Counted from the first letter of the stretch, positions 46,449-57,224 are shown. The stretch is DNA of 64,000 bases from Polaromonas vacuolata (GCF_012584515.1 NZ_CP051461.1:2537501-2601500); one strand, 5' to 3'. A program made the numbers and translations. Notes: generated by a model not told the origin, from the sequence alone.

Positions 46449-47075
46449 GTGACCGCCAGCCAGACTGTTATGGCCAAACTGCTGCTTGCAGCCTTACCGC
46501 AAACACAATGCGCCCGCTGCGGCTATCCAGATTGCGCCAGCTATGCCAATGCCATTGCGAGCGATGAGGTCGATATCAACCAGTGCCCGCCTGGCGGAGC
46601 ACAGGGCGTAGCAAGGCTTGGTGCAATCAGCGGCAAAGCCATCAAAACGTTAAATCCAGCCAACGGTAACGAAGGCCCACGCATGATGGCTTTTATCGAC
46701 GAGGACTGGTGTATTGGCTGCACGCTATGCATCAAGGCCTGTCCAGTCGATGCCATCATAGGCGCGAACAAACTCATGCATACGGTGATAGAAGCCAGTT
46801 GCACCGGCTGCGAGCTGTGCTTACCGGTTTGCCCAGTGGACTGTATCAACCTAGAAAACATCACAGGTTTAGACAGCGGCTGGCACGCTTGGTCACCTCA
46901 GCAAGCCGACACGGCGCGGGATAGTTACGCATCACACCTCAAACGTCTTGAAAAAAGTGCAATCGACATCGGTGAGCCCGCATCAATCACAGAGCCGTCT
47001 CAAGAAGCTGCCCTAGACAAGCGCGCCGTTATTGCCGCTGCACTGGCCAGAGCTAGGCAGCAAAGAAAAAGCTAA
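46449..47075 (+). CDS. RnfB/RsxB-like ferredoxin
   Basis: A 208-residue soluble Fe-S protein. Residues about 10-60 form a 4Fe-4S domain ([13 protein letters not shown] with the downstream CPPGG). Residues about 75-135 hold two 4Fe-4S ferredoxin motifs ([16 protein letters not shown] and [16 protein letters not shown]). The hydrophobic N-terminal anchor of true RnfB is missing, and no other rnf genes are present. This standalone form is common in betaproteobacteria and its role is unclear. The start is GTG 46449; ATG eight codons later is an alternative. Confidence 0.85.
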   Translation: MTASQTVMAKLLLAALPQTQCARCGYPDCASYANAIASDEVDINQCPPGGAQGVARLGAISGKAIKTLNPANGNEGPRMMAFIDEDWCIGCTLCIKACPVDAIIGANKLMHTVIEASCTGCELCLPVCPVDCINLENITGLDSGWHAWSPQQADTARDSYASHLKRLEKSAIDIGEPASITEPSQEAALDKRAVIAAALARARQQRKS

Positions 47076-47103
47076 TAGATAAAAATATTAGCACCAGCAA
47101 AAG

Positions 47104-47131
47104 TCGACACTGAAATCAATACCAGTGTCGA
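47104..47131. terminator. Bidirectional hairpin between convergent genes
   Basis: A perfect 9-bp stem (TCGACACTG with CAGTGTCGA) lies between the ends of the RnfB-like gene and the cysteine desulfhydrase-like gene. T-runs are lacking on both sides. Confidence 0.45.
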
Positions 47132-47140
47132 TAAACACAA

Positions 47141-48187
47141 TCAGTCCGGCATCTCGGTTAAACCCAGTACTTCAGACTCGTAAGCATGCAGCGAAGGCGC
47201 ACCACCGGTGTGTATGAACAGTACGTTCTCATCCCGGCCAAGATAGCCTTGACGAGCTAAGCCTATGAGGCCAGCCATGATTTTTCCGGTGTATACCGGA
47301 TCGAGCAAGATAGCTTCTGTGCGAGCCAACATCTGCACCGCTTCAACCATGGCCTGATTCGGCACGGAATACTTGGGCCGCCACCAGTCGCCAAAAGTGA
47401 GCACCGCCTCGCGCGGCACTTGGATATTTAAGCCCAACAGGTCGACGACTGCCTGCGCTTCTTTATGCACCAATGGATCTTGATCTTTTGGATCGCGACT
47501 AACACCAATACCAATCAGCGGAATGTGAATGTGGTTACCTAAGAAACCCGCCAACAAACCACCATGCGTGCCTGAGCTGCCGGAGCCAACAACTATCTTG
47601 TCGATCTTTACGCCCTGCTCAAAAAATTGCTGCTGTAGTTCTTGCGCACAAGCCACATAGCCGAGACCGCCAATGGCGTTTGAACCACCGCCAGGCACGA
47701 TATAGCCCTTGCGTCCGAGTGCTAGCAGATCGCTAGCGACCTGTTCCATAGCGGCCAACATATTGCTGCCAGCCGGCACCACGGTAATGGCTTCGACACC
47801 CATTAAGCGAAATAAAAAATTATTCCCGCTGGCATCTTCTTTATAACTATTGGGCACGCGCTCTTCGATCACGAAGCGGCATTTCATGCCTTCTTTGATA
47901 GCTGCGCTTAAGGTGGCGCGGCAGTGATTCGATTGCGGCGCGCCGCAGGTAATAAGGGTATCTGCGCCTTGAGCCAACGCATCAGCGGCCAAAAATTCCA
48001 GCTTACGGGTTTTGTTTCCGCCTGGCGTAAGGCCTAGCATATCGTCTCGTTTAATCCAGACGTTCGGGCCTGAGCCCTCGGGGCAGGTGGCGCGTAGCGC
48101 CTGGGTGAAATGAGGTAAATACTCCAATGGCGTAAAGCCTTGGGTATAACGGCGACGGGGGAAGCGGCTTAAATCCATAACAATCAT
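47141..48187 (-). CDS. D-cysteine desulfhydrase / L-cysteate sulfo-lyase family enzyme
   Basis: A 348-residue fold-type II PLP enzyme of the ACC-deaminase/DcyD group. It shows FTPLEYLPHFTQAL, WIKRDDMLGLTPGGNKTRKLEFL with the PLP lysine, CGAPQSNHCRATLSAA, and glycine loops VPGGGSNAIGGLGYV and GSGSSGTHGGL. D-cysteine desulfhydrase (releasing sulfide) and CuyA L-cysteate sulfo-lyase (releasing sulfite) both share this pattern, so I give no symbol. It lies downstream of the methylmalonyl-CoA operon on the same strand, separated by a 342-bp region with a degraded gene. Confidence 0.82.
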   Translation of the reverse strand: MIVMDLSRFPRRRYTQGFTPLEYLPHFTQALRATCPEGSGPNVWIKRDDMLGLTPGGNKTRKLEFLAADALAQGADTLITCGAPQSNHCRATLSAAIKEGMKCRFVIEERVPNSYKEDASGNNFLFRLMGVEAITVVPAGSNMLAAMEQVASDLLALGRKGYIVPGGGSNAIGGLGYVACAQELQQQFFEQGVKIDKIVVGSGSSGTHGGLLAGFLGNHIHIPLIGIGVSRDPKDQDPLVHKEAQAVVDLLGLNIQVPREAVLTFGDWWRPKYSVPNQAMVEAVQMLARTEAILLDPVYTGKIMAGLIGLARQGYLGRDENVLFIHTGGAPSLHAYESEVLGLTEMPD

Positions 48188-48221
48188 TGTGCCTGACTGC
48201 TGGCACGTTTTTGACTCTCGA

Positions 48222-48404
48222 TCAAGCCGCCACTATGCTTTTATAGACCCCACAGCCAATATAAACATTGCCGAGTTTTTGCACGTAAGACATCTTGGTC
48301 AAAATCTTGCCCCTGCTCGCGTCTGCGATGTCGTAATCGACCCAATCTGGCCGCAAGTGAGCTTGACTCACAGCGCGGCCTGACGGCATCAGCCAATACA
48401 CCTT
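48222..48404 (-). pseudogene. Remnant of a Cache-domain protein gene
   Basis: The minus strand between the desulfhydrase-like and VOC genes keeps a 60-codon frame ending at TGA 48222. Its product includes RPDWVDYDIADASRGKI, then SYVQKLGNVYIGCGVYK near the C terminus. I recognise this as the end of a single-Cache sensory domain protein (pattern GWVDY...PKS.YV.KVGD.YVGCGVYK). The upstream part is missing or scrambled; TAG at 48405-48407 closes the frame. No start or ribosome binding site is evident. Call: decayed gene. The rest of the 48188-48529 gap shows nothing else supportable. Confidence 0.5.
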
Positions 48405-48529
48405 CTACCATCAGGTCAGTGCACTAAGTACCGAAAATTGCGCCAAGCGTGCAGCCTGCTCATCTGTCGAATAGACCGCTCACGGCCAACATCGATCAGA
48501 TTTTATGGCTCACTAATGGGTCGCGATTT

Positions 48530-49018
48530 TCAATGCGCAGCAGCCATCAATCCGAAAGCACTAATCACTTCCGCAGGTGCCTGCACCATCTCTATCAAAA
48601 CGCCCTCGCCTGAAATCGCAAACTCATCGTTGGCTTTAGGATGCAGAAAACAAATATCAAAACCCGCCGCACCTTTGCGAATACCACCGGGAGCAAAGCG
48701 CACGCCCTGGGCAGTAAGCCAATCCACAGCTGCCGGCAAATCATCAATCCACAGTCCAACATGGTTGAGCGGCGTCGTGTGAACCGCTGGTTTTTTGTCC
48801 GCATCAATCGGCTGCATCAAATCGACTTCGACCTTGAACGGGCCGCTGCCAATCGTGCAAATATCTTCATCAACGTTTTCACGTTCACTGACAAAGTGAC
48901 TGGTGACTTCTAAACCCAGCATGTCCACCCACAGGCGGCGCAGCTTGTCTTTGGACGGCGCACCTATGGCAATTTGTTGTATGCCCAATACTTTGAAAGG
49001 GCGTGCTGTGATGTTCAT
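48530..49018 (-). CDS. VOC-family protein, probable methylmalonyl-CoA epimerase
   Basis: A 162-residue vicinal-oxygen-chelate protein with two beta-alpha-beta repeats. Features shared with methylmalonyl-CoA epimerase are [10 protein letters not shown] near the start, [32 protein letters not shown] and the ending GVLIEMV with the metal-binding glutamate. Its place at the end of the mutase/carboxylase operon supports the epimerase role (2S to 2R methylmalonyl-CoA). Related proteins are often labelled lactoylglutathione lyase. Its ATG overlaps the cupin stop by 2 bp. Confidence 0.75.
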   Translation of the reverse strand: MNITARPFKVLGIQQIAIGAPSKDKLRRLWVDMLGLEVTSHFVSERENVDEDICTIGSGPFKVEVDLMQPIDADKKPAVHTTPLNHVGLWIDDLPAAVDWLTAQGVRFAPGGIRKGAAGFDICFLHPKANDEFAISGEGVLIEMVQAPAEVISAFGLMAAAH

Positions 49019-49293
49019 ACGGCTTGTGTCCTGCGACCCGAAAGAAAAGTCACACCATCAGGTCCGGCGCTCTCGTGATGCGGCGTTCCCGCGGCTAGGC
49101 GAAAGACATCGCCGACGCTATAAGTAGTGGCAATACCCGCTACTTGAAGCGTAATTTGGCCAGCAATAATCAGCGCTCTGGCGTCAAAATCGTGTTGATG
49201 CTCGCCCATCGCGTAGCCGACTGGACGCTCAATGCTGACGGCCGGGGCAAAGTCATCAGCCTCAAGGCCGGCAAAAAATTCTTCTTTAAGCAT
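49015..49293 (-). CDS. Small cupin-domain protein
   Basis: A 92-residue single-domain cupin. The metal-binding motif is visible as [20 protein letters not shown], followed by the second motif region [15 protein letters not shown]. It may be a sugar/acid isomerase-like or sensor protein; the function is unknown. It sits inside the methylmalonyl-CoA operon, 14 bp after the carboxylase alpha gene, and overlaps the epimerase-like gene (ATGA). Confidence 0.8.
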   Translation of the reverse strand: MLKEEFFAGLEADDFAPAVSIERPVGYAMGEHQHDFDARALIIAGQITLQVAGIATTYSVGDVFRLAAGTPHHESAGPDGVTFLSGRRTQAV

Positions 49294-49307
49294 AGGGATT
49301 TTTCCTT

Positions 49308-51356
49308 TTAAGCAAACTCAACAATTGGTTGATCAACCGTGAGCGATTCGCCCTTGGTCGCCAACACTTTGCCAACCACGCCGTCAGCAATGGCAAACAA
49401 CACGTTCTCCATTTTCATCGCTTCAATCACCGCAATGCGCTCACCGGCTTGCACTTTTTGACCGACTACCACCGCAACTTCAACCAACAGGCCTGGCATG
49501 GGCGAGAGCACATAACGACTCATGTCAGGTGGTGCTTTAAACGGCATGAGTAAATGCAAAGCCGCGGCGCGTGGCGAGAGCACCATGGCATCTAAACGCG
49601 TGCCGTCATGCGAGATGCGAATCGCCAGCGGATTACGATCCACACCGCGCTCAACTTGCGCAGTAAACGGCTTGCAATTGACCGTGCCACGAATGCGCGC
49701 GCCGCCCAAATGCCAATGGCTGCTGATCTCAAAACTATTCTCTCCAATCTCTATCACGCTAAGCCCAGCCGCATCAGGCAGATCGCGCACGGTCACCGGT
49801 TGATGGATGTTTTTACCTTCAGCACCTAATGCCACGACGACGAAGGCCTCGCGCACCAAAACACCATGACCGGGCATTTGACCGCTAATGCCCGCAGCGC
49901 GGCTGAGCAAACGGTGGTTAACGTAGGCAGTAAGTGCCAATAAAAACTGTGGGTTGGCATGCTGCACGTCTTCTGCGCGAAAGCCTTTGGCATAGTTCTC
50001 AGCGATAAAGCCGGTGTTAAAGTCGCCAGCGACAAATTTGGGATGTGCCAACAGCGCAGCCTGAAAAGGAATGTTGCTAGAGATGCCGCGAATCACAAAA
50101 CCATTCAGAGCTTCGCGCATTTTGGCAATCGCATCCAAGCGGTTCTTACCGTGCACGATGAGCTTGGCAATCATGGAGTCGTAATGCATGGGAATTTCAC
50201 CCCCATTTTGCACACCGGTATCAACACGCACACCCATTAACTGCGAAGTGTCAGATGCAAACATAGTTTGTTCTGGCGGCTGAAACAACACCAACCTGCC
50301 GGTCGAAGGTAGGAAGTTGCGAAACGGATCTTCGGCATTGATGCGGCATTCCATGGCCCAACCGTTGCGCTGTACATCGGCTTGCGCGAACGGCAATTTT
50401 TCACCAGCAGCCACACGAATCATGAGCTCGACCAAATCCAAACCGGTGATGGCTTCGGTCACTGGGTGCTCTACTTGCAGCCGGGTGTTCATCTCAAGAA
50501 AGTAAAAGCTTTGGTCTTTACCAACCACAAACTCCACTGTGCCAGCGCTTTGGTAATTGACCGCTTTCGCTAAAGCCACCGCTTGCTCGCCCATGGCTTT
50601 GCGGGTGGCTTCGCTGATGAAGGGCGAAGGCGCTTCTTCAATTACTTTTTGGTGACGACGCTGAATCGAGCATTCGCGCTCATTTAGGTAGAGCACATTG
50701 CCTTGGCTGTCGCCGATTAATTGAATCTCAATATGACGCGGTTCTTCGACAAATTTTTCGATGAAGACACGGTCATCGCCAAAACTGTTTTTGGCTTCAT
50801 TACGGCAACTGGTAAAACCTTCAAAAGCTTCTTTGTCATTAAAGGCTACGCGCAAACCTTTGCCGCCACCGCCAGCGCTGGCCTTAATCATCACCGGGTA
50901 GCCAATGCCTTGCGCGACCGCTACGGCTTGCTCGGGTGAATCCATCGCCTCGTTCACGCCGGGTATGCAATTAACGCCTGCGGCACCCGCGAGTTTTTTC
51001 GATTCAATCTTGTCGCCCATGGCGGCAATTGAATAATGCTTGGGACCAATAAAGACCAAGCCTTCTTCTTCAACTAGCTTTGCAAAGCCGGCGTTTTCAC
51101 TTAAAAAACCATAGCCGGGATGAATCGCTTGGGCGCCGGTTTGTTTTGCCGCAGCAATGATTTTGTCCGCCCGCAAATAGCTGTCGCGGCTGGCGGCTGG
51201 GCCGATGTTAACGGCTTCATCGGCCAGCTCAACATGGCGTGCGTCGCGGTCTGCGTCTGAGAAAACAGCAACTGTCTTAATACCCATTTTGCGCGCCGTG
51301 AGTATCACGCGGCAGGCAATCTCGCCGCGGTTGGCGATCAGAATTTTGGTGAACAT
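49308..51356 (-). CDS. pccA: Propionyl/acetyl-CoA carboxylase alpha subunit (biotin-containing)
   Basis: A 682-residue acyl-CoA carboxylase alpha chain combining biotin carboxylase (1-450; ANRGEIACRV, ASAGGGGKGLR, FLEMNTRLQVEHPVTE), a linker/BT domain and a C-terminal biotin carrier domain with biotinyl lysine K648 in EAMKMEN. With pccB it carboxylates propionyl-CoA to (S)-methylmalonyl-CoA. The mutase, MeaB and pccB genes upstream point to propionyl-CoA as the substrate rather than acetyl-CoA. It begins 86 bp after pccB. Confidence 0.93.
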   Translation of the reverse strand: MFTKILIANRGEIACRVILTARKMGIKTVAVFSDADRDARHVELADEAVNIGPAASRDSYLRADKIIAAAKQTGAQAIHPGYGFLSENAGFAKLVEEEGLVFIGPKHYSIAAMGDKIESKKLAGAAGVNCIPGVNEAMDSPEQAVAVAQGIGYPVMIKASAGGGGKGLRVAFNDKEAFEGFTSCRNEAKNSFGDDRVFIEKFVEEPRHIEIQLIGDSQGNVLYLNERECSIQRRHQKVIEEAPSPFISEATRKAMGEQAVALAKAVNYQSAGTVEFVVGKDQSFYFLEMNTRLQVEHPVTEAITGLDLVELMIRVAAGEKLPFAQADVQRNGWAMECRINAEDPFRNFLPSTGRLVLFQPPEQTMFASDTSQLMGVRVDTGVQNGGEIPMHYDSMIAKLIVHGKNRLDAIAKMREALNGFVIRGISSNIPFQAALLAHPKFVAGDFNTGFIAENYAKGFRAEDVQHANPQFLLALTAYVNHRLLSRAAGISGQMPGHGVLVREAFVVVALGAEGKNIHQPVTVRDLPDAAGLSVIEIGENSFEISSHWHLGGARIRGTVNCKPFTAQVERGVDRNPLAIRISHDGTRLDAMVLSPRAAALHLLMPFKAPPDMSRYVLSPMPGLLVEVAVVVGQKVQAGERIAVIEAMKMENVLFAIADGVVGKVLATKGESLTVDQPIVEFA

Positions 51357-51442
51357 AGACTTTTAATCCTTAGCTAAATACATCAATACATGAAAACATT
51401 AAAAAGCTTGCGTGTTGAGACCTACAAGCCATCACAGCAAAA

Positions 51443-52975
51443 TCACAGCGGAATGTTTCCATGCTTGCGCCACGGGTTTTCAATTTTTTTATCGCGCAGC
51501 ATATTGAGCGAACGGCAAATACGCTTGCGGGTTTCATGCGGCAAAATCACGTCGTCGATAAAGCCGCGCGCACCGGCCACAAAAGGATTGGCAAAACGCT
51601 CTTTGTATTCGGCCTCGCGGGCCGCGAGTTTGACTGGATCATTTTTATCTTCGCGGAAAATAATTTCCACTGCGCCCTTGGCGCCCATCACCGCAATCTC
51701 GGCATTCGGCCAAGCAAAGTTCACATCGCCACGCAAATGCTTGGACGCCATCACGTCATACGCACCGCCATACGCTTTGCGTGTGATCACAGTGATTTTT
51801 GGCACCGTGCATTCTGCATAGGCGTAAAGCAGTTTGGCGCCGTGTTTGATAATGCCGCCGTATTCTTGGCTGGTGCCGGGCATAAAGCCGGGTACGTCAA
51901 CAAAAGTGATCACAGGAATATTGAAGCAATCACAAAAGCGCACGAATCGCGCCGCTTTGACAGAGCTCTTAATGTCCAAACAACCGGCCAGCACCAAGGG
52001 TTGATTGGCAACTATGCCTACCGTCTGGCCCTCCATGCGGGCAAAGCCTATGACTATGTTTTTTGCATACTCGGGTTGAATTTCAAAAAAGTCGCCGTCA
52101 TCCACGGTTTTAAGAATTAACTCCTTCATGTCGTAAGGCTTGGTCGCGCTTTCTGGCACTAACGTATCCAGACTTAAATCCATGCGATTGGCCGGGTCTG
52201 CGCTAGGGCGCACCGGGGCTTTTTCGCGGTTGTTAAGCGGTAGGTAGTTGTAGAGACGGCGCAGCATCACCAATGCCTCGACATCATTTTCAAAGGCTAA
52301 ATCCGCCACACCGCTTTTAGTGGTGTGGGTGATAGCGCCGCCTAATTCTTCGGCGCTGACTTCTTCATGGGTGACGGTTTTCACCACCTCTGGGCCGGTC
52401 ACAAACATGTAAGAGCTGTCTTTGACCATGAAGATAAAGTCGGTCATGGCTGGCGAGTAAACCGCACCACCGGCGCTAGGGCCCATGATCATGCTAATTT
52501 GCGGAATCACGCCGCTGGCCATGGCATTGCGCTGAAACACATCCGCATAACCACCGAGTGAAGCAACACCTTCTTGAATACGTGCGCCGCCCGAATCGTT
52601 CAGGCCAATGACTGGTGCGCCGACTTTCATGGCTTGGTCCATGACTTTACAAATTTTCTCGGCGTGAGCCTCTGACAGTGCGCCGCCAAAGACAGTGAAG
52701 TCTTGGCTAAACACAAACACTAAACGCCCATTAATCATGCCGTAACCGGTGACTACGCCGTCGCCGGGAATCTTGTTTTCAGCCATACCAAAGTCGGTGC
52801 AGCGGTGCTCGACAAACATGTCCCACTCTTCGAAAGTACCCTCATCAAGCAACAGCTCTAAGCGTTCGCGCGCTGTGAGTTTGCCCTTGCCATGCTGCGC
52901 GTCTATACGCTTTTGACCACCACCCATGCGGGCTGCAGCGCGTTTTTCTTCTAGCTTTTCGAGTATGTCTTGCAT
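51443..52975 (-). CDS. pccB: Propionyl-CoA carboxylase beta subunit
   Basis: A 510-residue carboxyltransferase subunit with the two crotonase-like halves: [21 protein letters not shown] at the N terminus, [25 protein letters not shown], and the acyl-CoA site [23 protein letters not shown] and [11 protein letters not shown]. It works with pccA. It lies 42 bp after meaB in the same operon, giving a mutase-chaperone-carboxylase order. Confidence 0.94.
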   Translation of the reverse strand: MQDILEKLEEKRAAARMGGGQKRIDAQHGKGKLTARERLELLLDEGTFEEWDMFVEHRCTDFGMAENKIPGDGVVTGYGMINGRLVFVFSQDFTVFGGALSEAHAEKICKVMDQAMKVGAPVIGLNDSGGARIQEGVASLGGYADVFQRNAMASGVIPQISMIMGPSAGGAVYSPAMTDFIFMVKDSSYMFVTGPEVVKTVTHEEVSAEELGGAITHTTKSGVADLAFENDVEALVMLRRLYNYLPLNNREKAPVRPSADPANRMDLSLDTLVPESATKPYDMKELILKTVDDGDFFEIQPEYAKNIVIGFARMEGQTVGIVANQPLVLAGCLDIKSSVKAARFVRFCDCFNIPVITFVDVPGFMPGTSQEYGGIIKHGAKLLYAYAECTVPKITVITRKAYGGAYDVMASKHLRGDVNFAWPNAEIAVMGAKGAVEIIFREDKNDPVKLAAREAEYKERFANPFVAGARGFIDDVILPHETRKRICRSLNMLRDKKIENPWRKHGNIPL

Positions 52976-53017
52976 GCTGGACTTTCTTTTGTTTTGGCTA
53001 ATTTTTAGGACTGAAGT

Positions 53018-54052
53018 CTAAGTTTGGCGACTTTGCGCAGCCAGTAATTGACGCGCGGCGGTGGATGCTGGCAACTGACCACTGGCTACTTGCGCCAACA
53101 CTTCTGGCAGCAAACGACTAACGGTTGGGTCTTGGCGAAAAGACTGCTTAAGGCCCGCGTCTATTCGCTCCCACATCCACGCTAACGACTGTTTTTTACG
53201 CCGCGCTTCAAGCGCGCCGTTGGCAGTTTGCAGCGCGCGAAACTGCGAAACTGCATGCCAAAAATCATCCACGCCTTTGTTTTTAAGCGCGCTTAACTGC
53301 ATCACTTGGGGATGCCAGTTTTTGTCGTAACTCTCGGCCTGCGCTGCGCCCATGGCGTTGTTAACTAGGCCGAATAAACGCATGGCTGAACTAATTTGCG
53401 CTTGCGCTCGCATGGCAGCGTCTGGGTCTATATCGGCTTTGTTAACGAGTACTAAATCGGCTAGCTCCATCACGCCTTTTTTAATCGCTTGCAAGTCATC
53501 GCCCGCATTCGGCAGTTGCATCAGCACAAACATGTCGCTCATATTGGCGACTGCGGTTTCGGATTGGCCCACGCCCACCGTCTCGACAATCACCACGTCG
53601 TAGCCTGCAGCTTCGCAGACCAGCATGGCTTCGCGGGTTTTTTCGGCGACCCCGCCCAGCGTGCCGCTTGATGGGCTGGGGCGGATGTAGGCGCGCTCAT
53701 TGACCGAGAGCATTTCCATACGCGTTTTGTCACCCAAAATTGAGCCGCCAGAAACGCTAGACGAAGGGTCAATTGTCAGCACCGCAACGCGCTGACCTTG
53801 GGCAATTAAATAAAGCCCCAGCACTTCAATGAAAGTAGATTTACCAACCCCGGGCACGCCGCTAATACCTAAGCGAAAAGCCTTGCCGGTATGCGGCAGC
53901 AGCGCGGTAAGTAGTTCATCGCCTTGGGCGCGGTGATCAGTACGAGTCGATTCGAGCAGCGTGATCGACTTGGCAATCGCACGCCGCTGAGCTAGCGGCG
54001 TGCCGTTGACCACCGTATTAAAGAGTTCAGATGGGCCCTGCATGATTTTCAA
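53018..54052 (-). CDS. meaB: Methylmalonyl-CoA mutase GTPase chaperone MeaB
   Basis: A 344-residue G3E-family GTPase that protects and reloads the B12 cofactor of methylmalonyl-CoA mutase. It has Walker A GVPGVGKSTFIE, LTIDPSSSVSGGSILGDKTRME, the switch-like IVETVGVGQSE and base-specificity NKAD. Its position 37 bp after the mutase gene is the standard pairing. An ATG three codons in is an alternative start. Sequence labels such as ArgK are older names for the same family. Confidence 0.95.
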   Translation of the reverse strand: MKIMQGPSELFNTVVNGTPLAQRRAIAKSITLLESTRTDHRAQGDELLTALLPHTGKAFRLGISGVPGVGKSTFIEVLGLYLIAQGQRVAVLTIDPSSSVSGGSILGDKTRMEMLSVNERAYIRPSPSSGTLGGVAEKTREAMLVCEAAGYDVVIVETVGVGQSETAVANMSDMFVLMQLPNAGDDLQAIKKGVMELADLVLVNKADIDPDAAMRAQAQISSAMRLFGLVNNAMGAAQAESYDKNWHPQVMQLSALKNKGVDDFWHAVSQFRALQTANGALEARRKKQSLAWMWERIDAGLKQSFRQDPTVSRLLPEVLAQVASGQLPASTAARQLLAAQSRQT

Positions 54053-54089
54053 ACGGTGCGTATTAGCAGTGCTGAAAAACTTCTCAAGA

Positions 54090-56270
54090 TCACGCTCTGG
54101 CCGTCGCTAAAGAGAGTCGTATCTGCTCCAGTACGTCCTTGGCACTAGCCGGTATCGGTGTGCCCGGGCCGTAAATACCTTTGACGCCGGCTTCATAAAG
54201 CATGTCGTAATCACGGCGCGGAATCACACCGCCTACAAAGACAATAATTTCTTCTGCGCCCTGCGCCTTGAGCGCCGCAATAATCGCTGGTACCAAGGTT
54301 TTGTGGCCAGCAGCGAGTGTGGAAACGCCGACAGCATGCACGTCGTTTTCAATCGCTTGGCGGGCGCATTCTTCTGGGGTTTGGAACAGCGGGCCCATGT
54401 CCACGTCGAAGCCTAAATCGGCAAACGCAGTGGCGACGACTTTTGCACCCCGATCGTGACCGTCTTGGCCGAGTTTTGAAATCATCACGCGTGGGCGCCG
54501 ACCTTCGGCTTCAGCAAAGATATTGATTTCGCTTTTTAACGTTTCCCAGCCTTCGGCTGAATCGTAGGCAGCGGCATAAACACCGCTGACTTTTTGCGTG
54601 TCCGCGCGGTGCCGGCCATAGATTGTTTCTAGCGCATCGCTGATCTCACCCACTGTCGCTCGCAGGCGCACCGCTTGAATCGACAAGTCGAGCAAATTGC
54701 CGGTGTTTTCTTCGGCGGCCAGCGTGATGGCGGCAAGGGCTTTGGCAACGGCTGCGTTGTCGCGGGTATTTTTGATGCTGTGAAGTCTAGCAATTTGTGA
54801 ATCGCGCACTGCAACGTTGTCGATGTCGCGGGTTTCAATCGGGTCTTCGGATTGGAGTTTGTATTTATTCACGCCCACAATCACATCCCGACCGCTGTCA
54901 ATACGGGCTTGTTTTTCGGCCGCTGCAGCTTCAATTTTGAGCTTGGCCCAACCGCTGTCCACGGCTTTGGTCATGCCGCCCATGGCTTCGACTTCTTGAA
55001 TAATCGCCCAGGCTGCATCAGCCATATCTTGGGTTAATTTTTCCATCATGTAGCTGCCAGCCCAAGGGTCAACAACGGCGGTGATGTGGCTTTCTTCTTG
55101 AATGATGAGCTGGGTGTTACGCGCAATCCGTGAGGAGAACTCGGTCGGCAGCGCAATCGCTTCGTCAAAGCTATTCGTGTGCAGACTTTGCGTGCCGCCA
55201 AACACAGCCGCCATGGCCTCTATGGTGGTGCGTACTATGTTGTTGTAGGGATCTTGCTCCGTCAGGCTCCAGCCGCTGGTTTGGCAGTGGGTGCGCAGCA
55301 TCAGGCTCTTGGGATTTTTAGCCTCAAAACCGGTCATGATGCGGCACCACAGCAGGCGCGCGGCGCGCATCTTGGCGACTTCTAAATAAAAGTTCATGCC
55401 AATCGCCCAGAAAAAACTCAGGCGTCCGGCAAAGGCGTCTACATCCAAGCCTTTGCCGATTGCGGTTTTGACGTATTCCTTGCCGTCAGCTAGCGTGAAA
55501 GCCAACTCCAACGCTTGATTCGCACCGGCTTCTTGCATGTGATAGCCAGAAATTGAAATCGAGTTGAACTTAGGCATGTGCTGCGCCGTGTATTCAATGA
55601 TGTCGCCAATGATGCGAATGCTCGGTTCAGGCGGGTAGATGTAGGTGTTTCTAACCATGAACTCTTTAAGAATGTCGTTCTGTATGGTGCCGCTTAGCAG
55701 CGCCTGACTCACGCCCTGCTCTTCGGCGGCCACTACATAGCCAGCCAAAACTGGCAGCACAGCGCCATTCATGGTCATGGAGACGCTGACTTTGTCCAAT
55801 GGGATTTGATCAAACAAGATTTTCATGTCTTCAACGCTGTCGATTGCTACGCCGGCCTTGCCGACGTCACCAGTCACGCGCGGATGATCGCTGTCGTAAC
55901 CTCGATGCGTGGCCAAATCAAAGGCCACTGAAACGCCCTGCCCGCCAGCGGCCAAAGCCTTGCGGTAAAACGCATTCGATTCCTCGGCGGTTGAAAACCC
56001 CGCGTACTGACGAATCGTCCACGGCCGCACGGCATACATGGTTGCCTGCGGGCCGCGAATAAAAGGTGCTAAGCCCGGCAAGGTGTTGGTGTGGGGCAAG
56101 TCTTTGATGTCTTCAGCGGTATACAAAGGCTTGACGGTAATGCCGTCTGGCGTTTGCCAGTTCAAGGCATTGATGTCGCCGCCGGGTGCTGACTTGGCAG
56201 CCAGTCTGGCCCAGTCGTCAAGGCTTTGGGCGGGAAATTCTGGCGTTAAATCTTGATCTATAGGGCGCAT
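54090..56270 (-). CDS. scpA: Adenosylcobalamin-dependent methylmalonyl-CoA mutase
   Basis: Isomerises (R)-methylmalonyl-CoA to succinyl-CoA. The 726-residue single chain has the TIM-barrel catalytic domain ([28 protein letters not shown] split across its start, [15 protein letters not shown]) and a C-terminal B12 domain. The base-off ligand is H605 in the DGHDRG motif, with later GVSTLAAGH and [11 protein letters not shown]. This is the large homodimeric type. It is the first gene of the operon and divergent from a GntR regulator. It requires an external cobalamin source or pathway not seen here. Confidence 0.95.
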   Translation of the reverse strand: MRPIDQDLTPEFPAQSLDDWARLAAKSAPGGDINALNWQTPDGITVKPLYTAEDIKDLPHTNTLPGLAPFIRGPQATMYAVRPWTIRQYAGFSTAEESNAFYRKALAAGGQGVSVAFDLATHRGYDSDHPRVTGDVGKAGVAIDSVEDMKILFDQIPLDKVSVSMTMNGAVLPVLAGYVVAAEEQGVSQALLSGTIQNDILKEFMVRNTYIYPPEPSIRIIGDIIEYTAQHMPKFNSISISGYHMQEAGANQALELAFTLADGKEYVKTAIGKGLDVDAFAGRLSFFWAIGMNFYLEVAKMRAARLLWCRIMTGFEAKNPKSLMLRTHCQTSGWSLTEQDPYNNIVRTTIEAMAAVFGGTQSLHTNSFDEAIALPTEFSSRIARNTQLIIQEESHITAVVDPWAGSYMMEKLTQDMADAAWAIIQEVEAMGGMTKAVDSGWAKLKIEAAAAEKQARIDSGRDVIVGVNKYKLQSEDPIETRDIDNVAVRDSQIARLHSIKNTRDNAAVAKALAAITLAAEENTGNLLDLSIQAVRLRATVGEISDALETIYGRHRADTQKVSGVYAAAYDSAEGWETLKSEINIFAEAEGRRPRVMISKLGQDGHDRGAKVVATAFADLGFDVDMGPLFQTPEECARQAIENDVHAVGVSTLAAGHKTLVPAIIAALKAQGAEEIIVFVGGVIPRRDYDMLYEAGVKGIYGPGTPIPASAKDVLEQIRLSLATARA

Positions 56271-56523
56271 GACAGTGGACCGCTTTATTCGTTGTGCATG
56301 TTTAAACGCGAGTTGCGGGACTCAGTCAGCCGCAGCAACTCTGGTTCATTGCCCATTCTGCAGCAAGCTCGGCAAGCTAGCGGCGGGCTTGGAAAATGGA
56401 TTGCAATAACATGAGCCGGAGTTTACATTATTTATAATTATGAATTCAAAATTAAGTTTCATGTAAGATCGCCGCCAATAGCTAGCCATAACGCTGTCAT
56501 CGCAGAACCTTTAAAAGCAATAC

Positions 56524-57159
56524 ATGTCCGCCCTGTCCCTGACCCCTAAAGCGTTGTACGAAGAAGTCGCCGAACGCTTGCGCCAGCGCATCTTTAGCCG
56601 TGAGCTAGAACCTGGCAGTTGGATTGACGAGTTAAAACTGGCCGAGTCCTACGGCATTAGCCGAACTCCGCTGCGCGAAGCCCTGAAAGTCTTGGCCACC
56701 GAGGGTTTGATCACCATGAAGCTCAGACGCGGCGCTTATGTGACCGAGGTGTCCGAATCCGATTTGAGCGAGGTCTATCACCTGCTCAGCCTGCTAGAGA
56801 GCGATGCCGCCGCTGCCGTAGCCAGCCATGCCAGCGAGACTGAATTGATTGAACTCACAGAGCTGCACCGCCAGCTTGAAGCGGCGGCTCACTGTAGAGA
56901 AGATTTTTTACTGGCCAACGTGCAGTTTCATGCCCGTCTGTTGGTGATTGCGGGCAACCGCTGGCGCGAGCAAATCGTCAATGATTTGCGCAAAGTCATG
57001 AAGCTGCAGCGGCATAACTCGCTGCTTAAAAGTGGACGGATTGAAGAATCCTTAACAGAGCACCGAGCTTTGCTAGAAGCGCTCAAAGCGCGTAATCCCA
57101 GCAAGGCCGCGCAGCGCATGCAGGAACATTTTAAAAACGGATTCAAGGCGGCGAGCTAA
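56524..57159 (+). CDS. GntR-family regulator, FCD type
   Basis: A 211-residue regulator with an N-terminal winged helix (YEEVAERLRQRIFSRELEPG, ESYGISRTPLREALKVLATEGLI) and a C-terminal all-helical FCD ligand-binding domain (about 85-205) with the metal-binding histidine positions (FHARLLVIAGN, EHRALLEAL). Its divergent place 253 bp from the mutase gene suggests it controls the methylmalonyl-CoA operon, with an acyl or organic acid as the ligand. No operator could be defined in the A+T-rich spacer. Confidence 0.88.
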   Translation: MSALSLTPKALYEEVAERLRQRIFSRELEPGSWIDELKLAESYGISRTPLREALKVLATEGLITMKLRRGAYVTEVSESDLSEVYHLLSLLESDAAAAVASHASETELIELTELHRQLEAAAHCREDFLLANVQFHARLLVIAGNRWREQIVNDLRKVMKLQRHNSLLKSGRIEESLTEHRALLEALKARNPSKAAQRMQEHFKNGFKAAS

Positions 57160-57224
57160 ACACGCAAGGCTAATGCTGCGGTGCATGGGTACCGCTAGGT
57201 AGCCGCTTCAAAGCCCAATGCAAT

